DNA of 8,129 nucleotides from Candidatus Profundicultor aquiphilus (GCA_013314795.1 JABUEZ010000086.1:1-8129), one strand, 5' to 3'. Shown: positions 1-6,249, counted from the stretch's first letter. The notes: a model not told the origin generated them from the sequence alone. Made by a program: numbers and translations.

Positions 1-1
1 T

Positions 2-124
2 ATCGAAGTGATGTTTTCCATCATTCTGAGAGAGTTTGATCGCAAAGAACAGAGTTATTACGGTCGGTTTGGTTCGGGGTTTGAGAATGGCCCCTGTGGT
101 CTCATTATTAACGGGGTAGTGTAA
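2..124 (+). CDS. flgN: FlgN-like flagellar chaperone, C-terminal fragment (5' end outside window)
   Basis: An open frame enters from the left edge and ends at TAA 122-124, giving 40 residues that end in NGPCGLIINGVV. It has no start in the window, so only the C-terminus is seen. The tail has a Tyr-Tyr-Gly pair, a Gly-rich turn and a final aliphatic stretch, resembling the disordered tail that ends many FlgN proteins. FlgN is the cytoplasmic export chaperone for the junction proteins FlgK and FlgL. The stronger argument is position: in the common order flgM-flgN-flgK-flgL-fliW-csrA, flgN lies directly upstream of flgK, as here. The stop codon overlaps the flgK Shine-Dalgarno sequence, so the two genes are probably co-transcribed and coupled. 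Sequence identity alone is weak, and another small flagellar protein cannot be excluded. Confidence 0.55.
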   Translation: MEVMFSIILREFDRKEQSYYGRFGSGFENGPCGLIINGVV

Positions 125-129
125 GGAGG
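123..129 (+). promoter_or_regulatory. Shine-Dalgarno of flgK
   Basis: AAGGAGG lies six bases before the ATG at 136 and overlaps the stop codon of the upstream frame. It is a near-perfect ribosome binding site and fixes the flgK start. The overlap suggests translational coupling between the flgN-like gene and flgK. Confidence 0.8.
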
Positions 130-135
130 CTGAAA

Positions 136-1536
136 ATGGGTAGCGAGTTCTATGGTCTTGAAATTGCCAAGAAAACCTTGCAAGCACAGCAGTTGGCGAT
201 GAATATTTCCGGCCATAACATTGCCAATTCAAACACCGTTGGATATACTCGACAGGTTCCCAAATTTACCCAGCAAACCTCCACTCCTGTGGGTCTTTTC
301 ACGCTTCCGTACATTAAGAACATCAGTAGCGGAGTCGTGCTGGAAGAAGTACAGCGCATTCGAGATCGGTATCTTGACCTTCAGATCCGGCAGGAATCGC
401 GCCGAGGGGCCTATTGGGAGAGTATGAGTAAGGGGCTGGAGCAAATTGAACTCATTTTTGGGGAACCAGGTGAAAGTGGTCTCTCCGGTGTTTTTGACAG
501 CTTCTGGAATAGCTGGCAGGAACTGGCGGCAAACCCTGAATCTTCGGCGGCAAGAGTCCTGGTTTCTGAAACGGCCGATCGTTTGGCCCATGCTTTTAAC
601 GATACTTACAGGCGTCTGGTAACTCAGCAGGATCAGCTCAACGAGGAAATTGCCATCAAAGTTGCCGAGGTTAACAATTATCTCCAGCAAATTTATGACA
701 TCAACCATCAAATTGCTCGACTCGGTGCTGGTGGAGGGAATATTAATGACTATCGCGACCAGCTTGACGTTCTGGTTGATAAACTTTCTCAGATTCTGAG
801 TGTCCAGATCAAGGATAACGATAACGGAACCTATACGCTGGTGTTGCAGGGTCAGATTCTGGTCAATAGCGAAACCAAAAATGGACTCTCTCTGGATGTT
901 GATTCCGTGACTGGTTTGAACCGGGTAACGCTGGGTGTATCTGGAGAAGAATTGAATCTGACGTATCAGGACGGAGAACTGAGGGCGCTTTTTGATCTCA
1001 GGGATGAACGGGTAGAAGAATATAAAGGATATCTGGATCGATTAGCCGGTGATTTAATCACCGCTGTCAATGCGTTGCACCAGACTGGCTACACTCTGGA
1101 AAATCCGCCAAAAAAGGGTGGAGCCTTTTTTGTCGGGTCTGGAGCTTCTGATATCGCTGTAAACCCTGATATTCTGGTAGATGCAAATAAGATTGCAACT
1201 TCGTCAACCGGTGCGGCTGGTGATGGAAGCATTGCTTTGGCCATAGCAGAACTCCGGGGAGAGAGGATTGTCGATAGCGCTTCGGCGACTCCCGATGATT
1301 ACTATCGGGGGTTTATCTCGCGTCTTGGGACTCAGAGGGGAGAAGTTATTCGTCTTGCTTCTAATCAAAAATTCCTGGTTGAAGAACTGGAAGCACGCAA
1401 AGAGTCGGTTTCGGGAGTGTCTCTGGATGAGGAAATGACCAATCTGATCAAATACCAGCATACCTATGAAGCGGCTTCTTTTTTGGTGAATACTATTGAT
1501 GGTATGCTGGAAACTTTGATTTCCTGGATGAGGTAG
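136..1536 (+). CDS. flgK: Flagellar hook-associated protein 1 (FlgK, HAP1)
   Basis: FlgK is exported through the flagellar type III apparatus and forms the first ring of the junction between hook and filament, below FlgL. The 466-residue product has the rod/hook-type N-terminal domain with NIANSNTVGYTRQ at about residues 28-40. It also has the matching C-terminal helix at about 418-466, including SLDEEMTNLIKYQHTYEAA. These two terminal regions pair as a coiled coil in axial flagellar proteins. Residues of about 90-200 are helical and rich in Gln and Glu, as usual for FlgK. The protein is shorter than the Salmonella (about 553) and Bacillus (about 507) proteins, so the exposed middle domain is reduced. 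The start is set by a strong ribosome binding site. The stop TAG abuts flgL, so the two are translationally coupled. There is no sign of a frameshift. Confidence 0.97.
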   Translation: MGSEFYGLEIAKKTLQAQQLAMNISGHNIANSNTVGYTRQVPKFTQQTSTPVGLFTLPYIKNISSGVVLEEVQRIRDRYLDLQIRQESRRGAYWESMSKGLEQIELIFGEPGESGLSGVFDSFWNSWQELAANPESSAARVLVSETADRLAHAFNDTYRRLVTQQDQLNEEIAIKVAEVNNYLQQIYDINHQIARLGAGGGNINDYRDQLDVLVDKLSQILSVQIKDNDNGTYTLVLQGQILVNSETKNGLSLDVDSVTGLNRVTLGVSGEELNLTYQDGELRALFDLRDERVEEYKGYLDRLAGDLITAVNALHQTGYTLENPPKKGGAFFVGSGASDIAVNPDILVDANKIATSSTGAAGDGSIALAIAELRGERIVDSASATPDDYYRGFISRLGTQRGEVIRLASNQKFLVEELEARKESVSGVSLDEEMTNLIKYQHTYEAASFLVNTIDGMLETLISWMR

Positions 1537-1539
1537 GTG
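1535..1539 (+). promoter_or_regulatory. Likely Shine-Dalgarno of flgL within flgK stop region
   Basis: AGGTG overlaps the flgK stop and lies six bases before ATG 1546. The alternative GAGGT at 1530-1534 would serve ATG 1540 instead. Both starts are in the same frame, so the choice changes only two residues (three if GTG 1537 is used). Confidence 0.5.
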
Positions 1540-1545
1540 ATGGGG

Positions 1546-2730
1546 ATGCGGGTCACACAACGGATCATTGCTGACCAGGTGATGCGGAATCTCAATAGCA
1601 TTGCTTCGCAGCTTCTGAGAACCGAAGACATGCTTTCCTCAGGCAAAACCTTGCGCCGTCCCTCTGATGATCCTATACGATTTAGTCGGGTGTTGAATTT
1701 ACGTACCTCTCTGAACAAACTCGACCAGTATTCGGCAAACGTTGAAAATGCTATTGACTGGTTGAATCTTCTTGATTCGAGTCTGGGAGAGACAGGCAGT
1801 GTGTTGCAGGAGATACGGACTCTTGCCATCCAGGGTGCTAACGGAACTCTTACCGATGAAGACCTGGCTACGATAGCTAACCGGGTGGAGGAGGCTTTAA
1901 AGGAGCTTCTGAATATTGCCAATACCAATTCGGGTGATAAGTACCTCTTTTCTGGTACTCAAACCCTGACAGTGCCTTTTACAGTGACGGGTGGTGTCAT
2001 TACTTACTGGGGTGATGGAGTTTCAATTGTCCGAGCTATTGACGGGGATACCACTGTAGCCATCGGTTTTCCTGGGGATCAGATTTTCTTTCGTGGTTTT
2101 GAAGTGTGGAGTTCTAATCCGGTTACGCTAAACCAGGGAGATAGTTTCACCATTAATGGAGTAACGATTGAAATTGATGCTTCCATCGGGAGCGTACAGG
2201 ACCTGGTGAATCGGATTAATAATGATACCACTCTGAGTCAGTCAGTTTATGCCGTTTCTGATGGTTCTCGGCTCTTTCTCCGATCTCGTACTAGTGCTCC
2301 CATCGCCCTTACCGATGTTTCGGGTACTCCTTTACAGGACTGGGGGATCCTGGATGGAAGCGGTGCCATTGTGGCAGGGAATTCCCGAGAAGCGGGGGGT
2401 ATCTTTAAGGTTGTTCAGGATCTTATTGCAGATCTGCGCGCCGGTAATCGAGAAAAAATTTCTGGTGAAGACATTGCCAAGCTGGACGAAGCGATCGACA
2501 ATGTGTTGAAGGTCCGTTCTCAGGTTGGAGCCAGGACCAATCGTCTGGAAAACGCTCTGAACCGCTTTGGGGATTTTAAGCTGAGTTTTAAGGAGTTACT
2601 TTCGAAAAATGAAGATATCGATCTCGCGGAGGTGGTTATGCATCTTCAGGAATGGAAGAGCGTTTATGAGACAGCTCTGGCAGCTGGTGCACAGGTGATC
2701 CAACCTACTCTTTTACAATTTCTTCGTTGA
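1546..2730 (+). CDS. flgL: Flagellar hook-associated protein 3 (FlgL, HAP3)
   Basis: FlgL forms the second junction ring, on which the filament cap and flagellin assemble; it is exported by the flagellar type III system. From ATG 1546 the product has 394 residues and begins MRVTQR, the usual FlgL start. GTG 1537 and ATG 1540 are in-frame alternatives. The N-terminal flagellin-like domain spans about 1-140, with SSGKTLRRPSDDP at 31-43 and NSGDKYLFSGTQT at 128-140. The C-terminal helical domain spans about 285-394, with VGARTNRLENA near 327-337. FlgL is commonly near 300 residues, so about 90 extra residues lie in the middle. Residues 198-257 (GDSFTINGVTIEI, then a spaced NRIN and SDGSRLFLRS) look like a flagellin-IN (hook IN) motif known from flagellins and FliD. 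A flagellin identity is less likely given the flgK-flgL-fliW-csrA order. Confidence 0.95.
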   Translation: MRVTQRIIADQVMRNLNSIASQLLRTEDMLSSGKTLRRPSDDPIRFSRVLNLRTSLNKLDQYSANVENAIDWLNLLDSSLGETGSVLQEIRTLAIQGANGTLTDEDLATIANRVEEALKELLNIANTNSGDKYLFSGTQTLTVPFTVTGGVITYWGDGVSIVRAIDGDTTVAIGFPGDQIFFRGFEVWSSNPVTLNQGDSFTINGVTIEIDASIGSVQDLVNRINNDTTLSQSVYAVSDGSRLFLRSRTSAPIALTDVSGTPLQDWGILDGSGAIVAGNSREAGGIFKVVQDLIADLRAGNREKISGEDIAKLDEAIDNVLKVRSQVGARTNRLENALNRFGDFKLSFKELLSKNEDIDLAEVVMHLQEWKSVYETALAAGAQVIQPTLLQFLR

Positions 2731-2734
2731 GGAG
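2729..2734 (+). promoter_or_regulatory. Shine-Dalgarno supporting the TTG start of fliW
   Basis: GAGGAG overlaps the flgL stop TGA (2728-2730) and lies nine bases before TTG 2744. No ATG lies at the conserved N-terminus, so this site decides in favour of the TTG start. Confidence 0.7.
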
Positions 2735-2743
2735 AAAACGACA

Positions 2744-3172
2744 TTGAAAGTAAAGACCAGATATTTTGGAGAGATAGAAGTCGGAGAAAACGAAATTATT
2801 CTTTTTCCCTGGGGTATTCCCGGTTTTGAGCACCTCAAAAGATTCCTCCTTTTGGAGGAAAAGGCCTTTTTCTGGCTACAAAGCGTGGATGAAGAAGCGG
2901 TGGTTTTTGCCGTATGCGATCCATTTATCTATTTTCCAGGATATGAAGTAGAAATTCCCTCGGTGGAATGCGATGTTCTGGGTCTTTCCAAAGAGAGTGA
3001 TGTGGTGATTCTGGCCATCATGAATTTTAAATCTCCTCGGGAGATCGGGGTGAACCTTCTTGCTCCCATTGTGATAAACTGTAAGTTGAAAATGGGAAAA
3101 CAGATTATCCTGGAGGATACCAAATATGAGCTGTGTCACCTGCTCACTCTGGAGAAAACCGCCACCGGGTGA
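2744..3172 (+). CDS. fliW: Flagellar assembly factor FliW, CsrA antagonist
   Basis: FliW is a small cytoplasmic protein that binds either flagellin or CsrA. When flagellin is exported, freed FliW inhibits CsrA non-competitively and relieves repression of flagellin translation; this is established in Bacillus and Campylobacter and inferred here. The 142-residue length is normal. Family motifs are visible: TRYFGEIEV at 5-13, LFPWGIPGFE at 20-29, FWLQSVDEEAVVF at 43-55 and NLLAPIVIN at 104-112. The start is TTG, because the conserved MxxxTxxFGEIEV begins exactly there and a ribosome binding site is well placed. It sits 13 bases after flgL and 13 bases before csrA, so partner proteins are encoded side by side and probably made in a fixed ratio. 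Confidence 0.97.
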   Translation: MKVKTRYFGEIEVGENEIILFPWGIPGFEHLKRFLLLEEKAFFWLQSVDEEAVVFAVCDPFIYFPGYEVEIPSVECDVLGLSKESDVVILAIMNFKSPREIGVNLLAPIVINCKLKMGKQIILEDTKYELCHLLTLEKTATG

Positions 3173-3175
3173 GGA
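3171..3175 (+). promoter_or_regulatory. Shine-Dalgarno of csrA
   Basis: GAGGA overlaps the fliW stop codon (3170-3172) and is ten bases from ATG 3186. It holds a GGA core, the sequence that CsrA itself recognises, but I see no clear hairpin presenting it. Autoregulation is therefore only a possibility. Confidence 0.5.
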
Positions 3176-3185
3176 AGACTGATCA

Positions 3186-3431
3186 ATGCTAGTTATAACG
3201 AGGAGAGTTAATCAGAGTATTCGTATTGGAGATAAGATCGAAATAAAAATCGTTGGCATTGATAAAGGGAAAGTCAAAGTGGGTATCTCTGCACCTTTAG
3301 ATGTTCCTATCTATCGTGAGGAGCTTTATCAGTCGCTGGTTGAAGGAAATCGGGGGTCGGTTTTTGCTTCGCAGGATATGGTTCTTTCCCTCCGGAAAGT
3401 TCTGTTACCCACTTCTTCTTCTGAGAAATAA
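3186..3431 (+). CDS. csrA: Carbon storage regulator CsrA, RNA-binding translational regulator
   Basis: CsrA is a homodimeric RNA-binding protein that recognises GGA motifs in mRNA leaders and usually blocks translation. The N-terminus MLVITRRVNQSIRIGD fits the family. The RNA-contacting basic residues are kept at their usual places: Arg6, and Arg44 in VPIYREELY. Position 4 is Ile rather than Leu and position 43 is Tyr rather than the common His; both look conservative. The product has 81 residues, against about 61 in E. coli and about 74 in Bacillus, so it carries a longer tail (about residues 55-81). Extended C-termini are typical of CsrA proteins that are controlled by FliW, which fits the adjacent fliW. 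It is the last gene of the flagellar block, with 53 bases to the next gene. Its direct targets cannot be read from this window, which holds no flagellin gene. Confidence 0.97.
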   Translation: MLVITRRVNQSIRIGDKIEIKIVGIDKGKVKVGISAPLDVPIYREELYQSLVEGNRGSVFASQDMVLSLRKVLLPTSSSEK

Positions 3432-3471
3432 AATCCCCATTCTGGCGTTTATGCACTAGAAAGAAAAAGAT

Positions 3472-3478
3472 GGGAGGA
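3472..3478 (+). promoter_or_regulatory. Shine-Dalgarno that sets the start of the thioredoxin-rhodanese gene
   Basis: GGGAGGA lies six bases before ATG 3485. A longer reading from ATG 3470 would place this site inside the coding region and would have no ribosome binding site of its own. The start at 3485 is therefore preferred, and it also gives a cleaner signal sequence. Confidence 0.8.
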
Positions 3479-3484
3479 CAAAGC

Positions 3485-4252
3485 ATGATAGCCTTGAAGC
3501 GTTTTGGGTTTGTTGCGGTAATGGTGGTTATGATTTTTACCTGGGTTTTGATGGGGGAAGCAAAAGAGGCCCCTCTTTTTGGATTGCAGGGTCTTGATGG
3601 AAAGGAATATTCCCTAGAGAGTTTTCGGGGTCATCCCGTGGTACTTGCCTTCTTTCACGTTGATTGTCCCTACTGTGGCCAAGTGCTTACCCTTTTGGAG
3701 AAACTCTACCAGGAGTACCGCGAAAAGGCTTTCCTTTCGGTGCTGGCTATCGATATGGGGGACACCAAGGAAGAAGTGGAACGGCTGATGCGAAAAATTG
3801 AGGTGAGCTTTCCGGTACTTCTTGATACCGATGTAACGGTTTCGGCAGCATACAGTGTGATGTATGTGCCCACCGTATTTTTTGTGGATCCCCAGGGGAA
3901 CCTGGTAGATGGATTTGTTGGGGCACAGAAGGAAACGGTGGTGCGAAATAAGTTGGATCGGATTCTCTGGTTTCGGGGACTCAAAGCGGCAGAGATCAGG
4001 AACCTCGTATCGCTCACCGGAAAAATCGTGGTGCTTGATGTCCGCAATAATGCCACCAACCCCTTTCCCCAGGATGGGCATGTGGAATATAAGGTAATCC
4101 AGGATTTAACCAAAGAGCTGCCTCATCTGAACCCCCAGGATGTGTACGTGTTAATGGTTTCCACCAATCAGGAAGGGGTGGAGTTGGGGCTGAAGATGGC
4201 TCAGGCTGGTTTTACCAGAGTCTATTATCAGATGGTCGATGCCTCCCTGTAG
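3485..4252 (+). CDS. Exported thioredoxin-like (TlpA/ResA-type) protein fused to a cysteine-less rhodanese-like domain
   Basis: The product has 255 residues. Residues 1-26 form a signal peptide or membrane anchor: Lys5-Arg6, a hydrophobic stretch at about 8-22, and a possible cleavage near GEA|KE. A peroxiredoxin/TlpA-like thioredoxin fold spans about 28-162. It has the redox pair Cys61-Pro-Tyr-Cys64 after VVLAFFHVD and the cis-proline in VPT at 128-130. Residues about 166-253 resemble a rhodanese domain (KIVVLDVRNN, then AGFTRVYY), but the active-site loop reads LMVSTNQEG with no Cys. Cys61 and Cys64 are the only cysteines in the protein, so sulfurtransferase activity is not expected. Likely role: thiol-disulfide exchange outside the cytoplasm, substrate unknown. 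Its 3' end overlaps lptC by 14 bases, which ties it to the Lpt genes. Maturation of cytochromes or of a disulfide-bearing LptD are possibilities only. Confidence 0.85.
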   Translation: MIALKRFGFVAVMVVMIFTWVLMGEAKEAPLFGLQGLDGKEYSLESFRGHPVVLAFFHVDCPYCGQVLTLLEKLYQEYREKAFLSVLAIDMGDTKEEVERLMRKIEVSFPVLLDTDVTVSAAYSVMYVPTVFFVDPQGNLVDGFVGAQKETVVRNKLDRILWFRGLKAAEIRNLVSLTGKIVVLDVRNNATNPFPQDGHVEYKVIQDLTKELPHLNPQDVYVLMVSTNQEGVELGLKMAQAGFTRVYYQMVDASL

Positions 4253-4805
4253 GTTTGAAAAGAATCTCGTATTTCTTTTTGCTTTTTCCCTGTTTTTACT
4301 GGTTGTCTCGATCGTTCGTCTGTGGGTTGTGGAGGGAGATTTCTTTTTCTCCCTTCCATTTTCGCCAAGTGTATCTCCACCGCAATTTATGGTTAGGTTG
4401 GAAGAAGCAAAGGTCAGTAAGATTGGAGAAAAAGGGAAAGAATGGGAGGTCTGGGCTGCCACCATTGAACAAAAAAACGATCAGATTCTCCTGACACGAG
4501 TAGGAGGATTTGTTTTTCAAGATAAAATTCCCCTTTATCATTTGAGTGCCGCAAGAGGGCTGATATCGCTTTCCGGTGGCGATGCCACACTGTGGGAAGT
4601 GGAACTGAAAGAGGAAAAAGGCAATAAAGTCATCCGGGGTAAGGAGCTTTCGTTTGTAAATCAGAAAGGAGAGCTTATTCTGTACCGGGTGGATATGAAA
4701 GATTCAGATATGGAGGCACGTTGTGGGAAATTGGTTTATAATGTAGCACAGAGAAAAATGACTTGGGAAGACAATGTGGAGATTCGGATAGGATTGTGGA
4801 AATGA
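4239..4805 (+). CDS. lptC: LPS export protein LptC, bitopic inner-membrane component
   Basis: LptC is anchored in the inner membrane and its periplasmic beta-jellyroll receives the glycolipid from the LptB2FG extractor and hands it to LptA. The 188-residue product matches the usual length (about 190). It has one N-terminal membrane segment at about 9-30 after basic residues (RFEK), then a soluble domain. Features of the LptC/YrbK fold are KEWEVWAATIEQ at 68-79, a Gly-rich GGDATLWEVEL turn, and alternating beta strands ending with GKLVYNVAQRKMTWEDNVEIRI. The family is poorly conserved, so the call leans on the following lptA and lptB. ATG 4239 lies inside the upstream gene; no other start codon occurs before the membrane segment, and no strong ribosome binding site is seen. 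Translation is probably coupled to the upstream gene. Its stop overlaps the lptA start as ATGA. Confidence 0.88.
   Translation: MPPCRFEKNLVFLFAFSLFLLVVSIVRLWVVEGDFFFSLPFSPSVSPPQFMVRLEEAKVSKIGEKGKEWEVWAATIEQKNDQILLTRVGGFVFQDKIPLYHLSAARGLISLSGGDATLWEVELKEEKGNKVIRGKELSFVNQKGELILYRVDMKDSDMEARCGKLVYNVAQRKMTWEDNVEIRIGLWK
4790..4793 (+). promoter_or_regulatory. Weak Shine-Dalgarno that supports the lptA start at 4802
   Basis: AGGA lies eight bases before ATG 4802. A longer in-frame reading from ATG 4763 would add 13 polar residues ahead of the signal peptide and lie deep in lptC. The site and the signal peptide together favour 4802. Confidence 0.5.
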
Positions 4806-5497
4806 AAAAATGGTTTTTTGCTTTTTTGGCGGTGAGTTATACCTTGCTGTGTGTTTCTGCGGGACTGGCTGAGGAAAAAAGTCAAAGTCCTGCAGTGGTG
4901 ATTCGTACCCCCTCGGCTGAGTACGATGAAAAAAGTGGAAAAATTACTGCTCAGAACTCGACCGTGGAGTGGCAGGGGATACGGGTAACCTGCCCTTTCA
5001 TCGAAGTTGATACAAAAAATCAGGAAGCTCGCAGCAACGGAGATATTGGTATTACCTGGGAAAACTTTAAAGCCAAGGCCCAAAGTCTTTTCTATCGGCG
5101 TGCAGATAATACCCTTACCATGGATAATGTATCCGGGGGTAATCCAGAACTGAGTTTTACTACTCAAAGAATGTACCTCGATTTTATTCGGGAGGTTCTC
5201 CGTCTTTCCCAGAGTCCCTCTTTTCAAACCAAGGATTTCGTGTTGCAAGCTCAGGAGGTAGAGTATTCCCTGAAAGAAAAGGTCTGGCAGGCAAAAAAAG
5301 TAAACCTTGAAAAAGGGGAATGGAGAGGCAGAGCGGAGAGAGCGTATTATTCCCCTATGGAAAAGTATGTTCTTCTTGAAGGGCAGGCAGAGGTCTTTAA
5401 GGGTGAAAATGTTTTACGGGGTGAGCGAATCCGTCTTGACCTCGGTACCGGTCAAGTTAAGGTTGAGGGGGATGTAGAGATCAACATCCTTCCGTGA
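4802..5497 (+). CDS. lptA: LPS transport protein LptA (OstA-like periplasmic bridge)
   Basis: LptA proteins form the beta-jellyroll bridge that carries LPS or a related glycolipid from LptC to the outer-membrane LptD. The 231-residue product has a clear signal peptide: MKKWFFAFLAVSYTLL, with likely cleavage after GLA at residue 23. The mature protein is made of short repeating beta strands of OstA type. One run covers about 33-110 (IRTPSAEYDEKSGKITAQN, then ITWENFKAKAQSLFYRRADNTLTM). A second covers about 146-228, with YVLLEGQAEVFKGENVLRG and LDLGTGQVKVEGDVEI. At 231 residues it is longer than the E. coli protein (185), so it may hold close to two OstA units. The ATGA overlap with lptC and the 13-base gap to lptB indicate one transcript. 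Only one Cys (Cys64) remains in the mature protein. Confidence 0.92.
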   Translation: MKKWFFAFLAVSYTLLCVSAGLAEEKSQSPAVVIRTPSAEYDEKSGKITAQNSTVEWQGIRVTCPFIEVDTKNQEARSNGDIGITWENFKAKAQSLFYRRADNTLTMDNVSGGNPELSFTTQRMYLDFIREVLRLSQSPSFQTKDFVLQAQEVEYSLKEKVWQAKKVNLEKGEWRGRAERAYYSPMEKYVLLEGQAEVFKGENVLRGERIRLDLGTGQVKVEGDVEINILP

Positions 5498-5499
5498 GA

Positions 5500-5506
5500 G
5501 AGGGAG
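5500..5506 (+). promoter_or_regulatory. Shine-Dalgarno supporting the TTG start of lptB
   Basis: GAGGGAG follows the lptA stop (5495-5497) and lies just before TTG 5511. Taking GAGG as the core gives a spacing of seven bases. It supports the TTG as the true start. Confidence 0.65.
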
Positions 5507-5510
5507 AAAC

Positions 5511-6248
5511 TTGACGCAGAACAATTGGCAGGAATTGCGAGGCGAACACCTTACCAAAGAGTACGATAAAAGAAGAGTGGTCAACGAGGTTACTGTTACT
5601 GTCCGCCGGGGTGAGATCGTGGGGTTGCTGGGTCCCAACGGGGCCGGAAAAACCACCACGTTTTACATGTTCGTTGGTCTTGTACAACCCACTGGTGGGA
5701 GGGTGTTTTTGGACTCGGTGGAGTTAACGCGCCTTCCCATGTATGTGAGGGCCAGAATGGGTTTGGGGTATCTTCCTCAGGAGCCCTCGGTTTTTCGTCG
5801 GCTTTCGGTGAAGGACAATTTGGATTTGATTCTGGAAATGCAGGGTCTCGATAGGGCGGCGGTCAGAAAAAGAAGAGAGGAACTGCTGGAAGAATTCGGT
5901 ATTGCCCGGTTAGCAAATTCTCTGGCCAATTCGCTTTCTGGGGGAGAACGCCGACGCCTGGAAATTGCCCGAGCCCTTGCTTCGTCGCCTTCTTTTCTTC
6001 TGCTTGACGAACCTTTTACCGGTATCGATCCCATTGCGGTGGAAGAGATTCAGGGGATTGTGCGATATTTGGCGCAAAAGGAGATTGGGGTTTTGATTAC
6101 GGATCACGCTGTTCGGGAGACATTGGCCATCACCGATAGAGCGTATATCATATTTGAGGGGAAAATTCTCGTCTCTGGAACACCCCAGGAAATTGTGCAG
6201 TCTGAACTGAGCCGAAAATATTACCTGGGGGAGCGTTTCAATCTCTAG
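5511..6248 (+). CDS. lptB: LPS export ABC transporter ATP-binding protein LptB
   Basis: LptB is the cytoplasmic ATPase dimer that powers extraction of LPS from the inner membrane by the LptF/G permease. All ABC motifs are intact in the 245-residue product. They are Walker A GPNGAGKTT at 41-49, Gln90 in YLPQEPSVFRRLSV, the signature LSGGERRRLEIARAL at 142-156, Walker B LLLDE at 163-167 followed by PFTGIDP, and the switch His199 in ITDHAVRETL. The sequences YLPQEPSVFRRLSV and DEPFTGIDP are characteristic of LptB and separate it from the related branched-chain amino-acid ATPases. The length is normal (about 241). Translation starts at TTG 5511; the family start region (LRGEHLTKEYDKR) follows within ten residues. 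Only one base separates its stop from the permease gene. Confidence 0.97.
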   Translation: MTQNNWQELRGEHLTKEYDKRRVVNEVTVTVRRGEIVGLLGPNGAGKTTTFYMFVGLVQPTGGRVFLDSVELTRLPMYVRARMGLGYLPQEPSVFRRLSVKDNLDLILEMQGLDRAAVRKRREELLEEFGIARLANSLANSLSGGERRRLEIARALASSPSFLLLDEPFTGIDPIAVEEIQGIVRYLAQKEIGVLITDHAVRETLAITDRAYIIFEGKILVSGTPQEIVQSELSRKYYLGERFNL

Positions 6249-6249
6249 T

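Noticed and set aside
229..711. Long minus-strand open frame inside flgK
   Set aside because: It is fully covered by the strongly conserved flgK, has no ribosome binding site or family likeness, and is a shadow frame.
1288..1312. Hairpin-like sequence in flgK with CCCGAT and ATCGGG arms around a 7-base loop
   Set aside because: It is in the middle of a conserved coding region, has no terminator-like T tract, and the extended stem needs a G-T pair.
1537..1542. GTG 1537 or ATG 1540 as the flgL start
   Set aside because: Both are possible, but MRVTQR from ATG 1546 matches the usual FlgL N-terminus and has its own AGGTG site; the difference is only two or three residues.
3435..3474. CCCAT...ATGGG pairing in the csrA to redox-gene gap that could hide the ribosome binding site
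   Set aside because: The arms are only five or six bases with a loop of about 29 bases, too weak to call a regulatory fold.
4255..4494. TTG-started frame that overlaps lptC in another frame and begins with a hydrophobic, membrane-like stretch
   Set aside because: It lacks any family pattern after the first 30 residues, while the lptC frame continues into a recognisable LptC domain; the hydrophobic look is a shadow of the T-rich lptC membrane segment.
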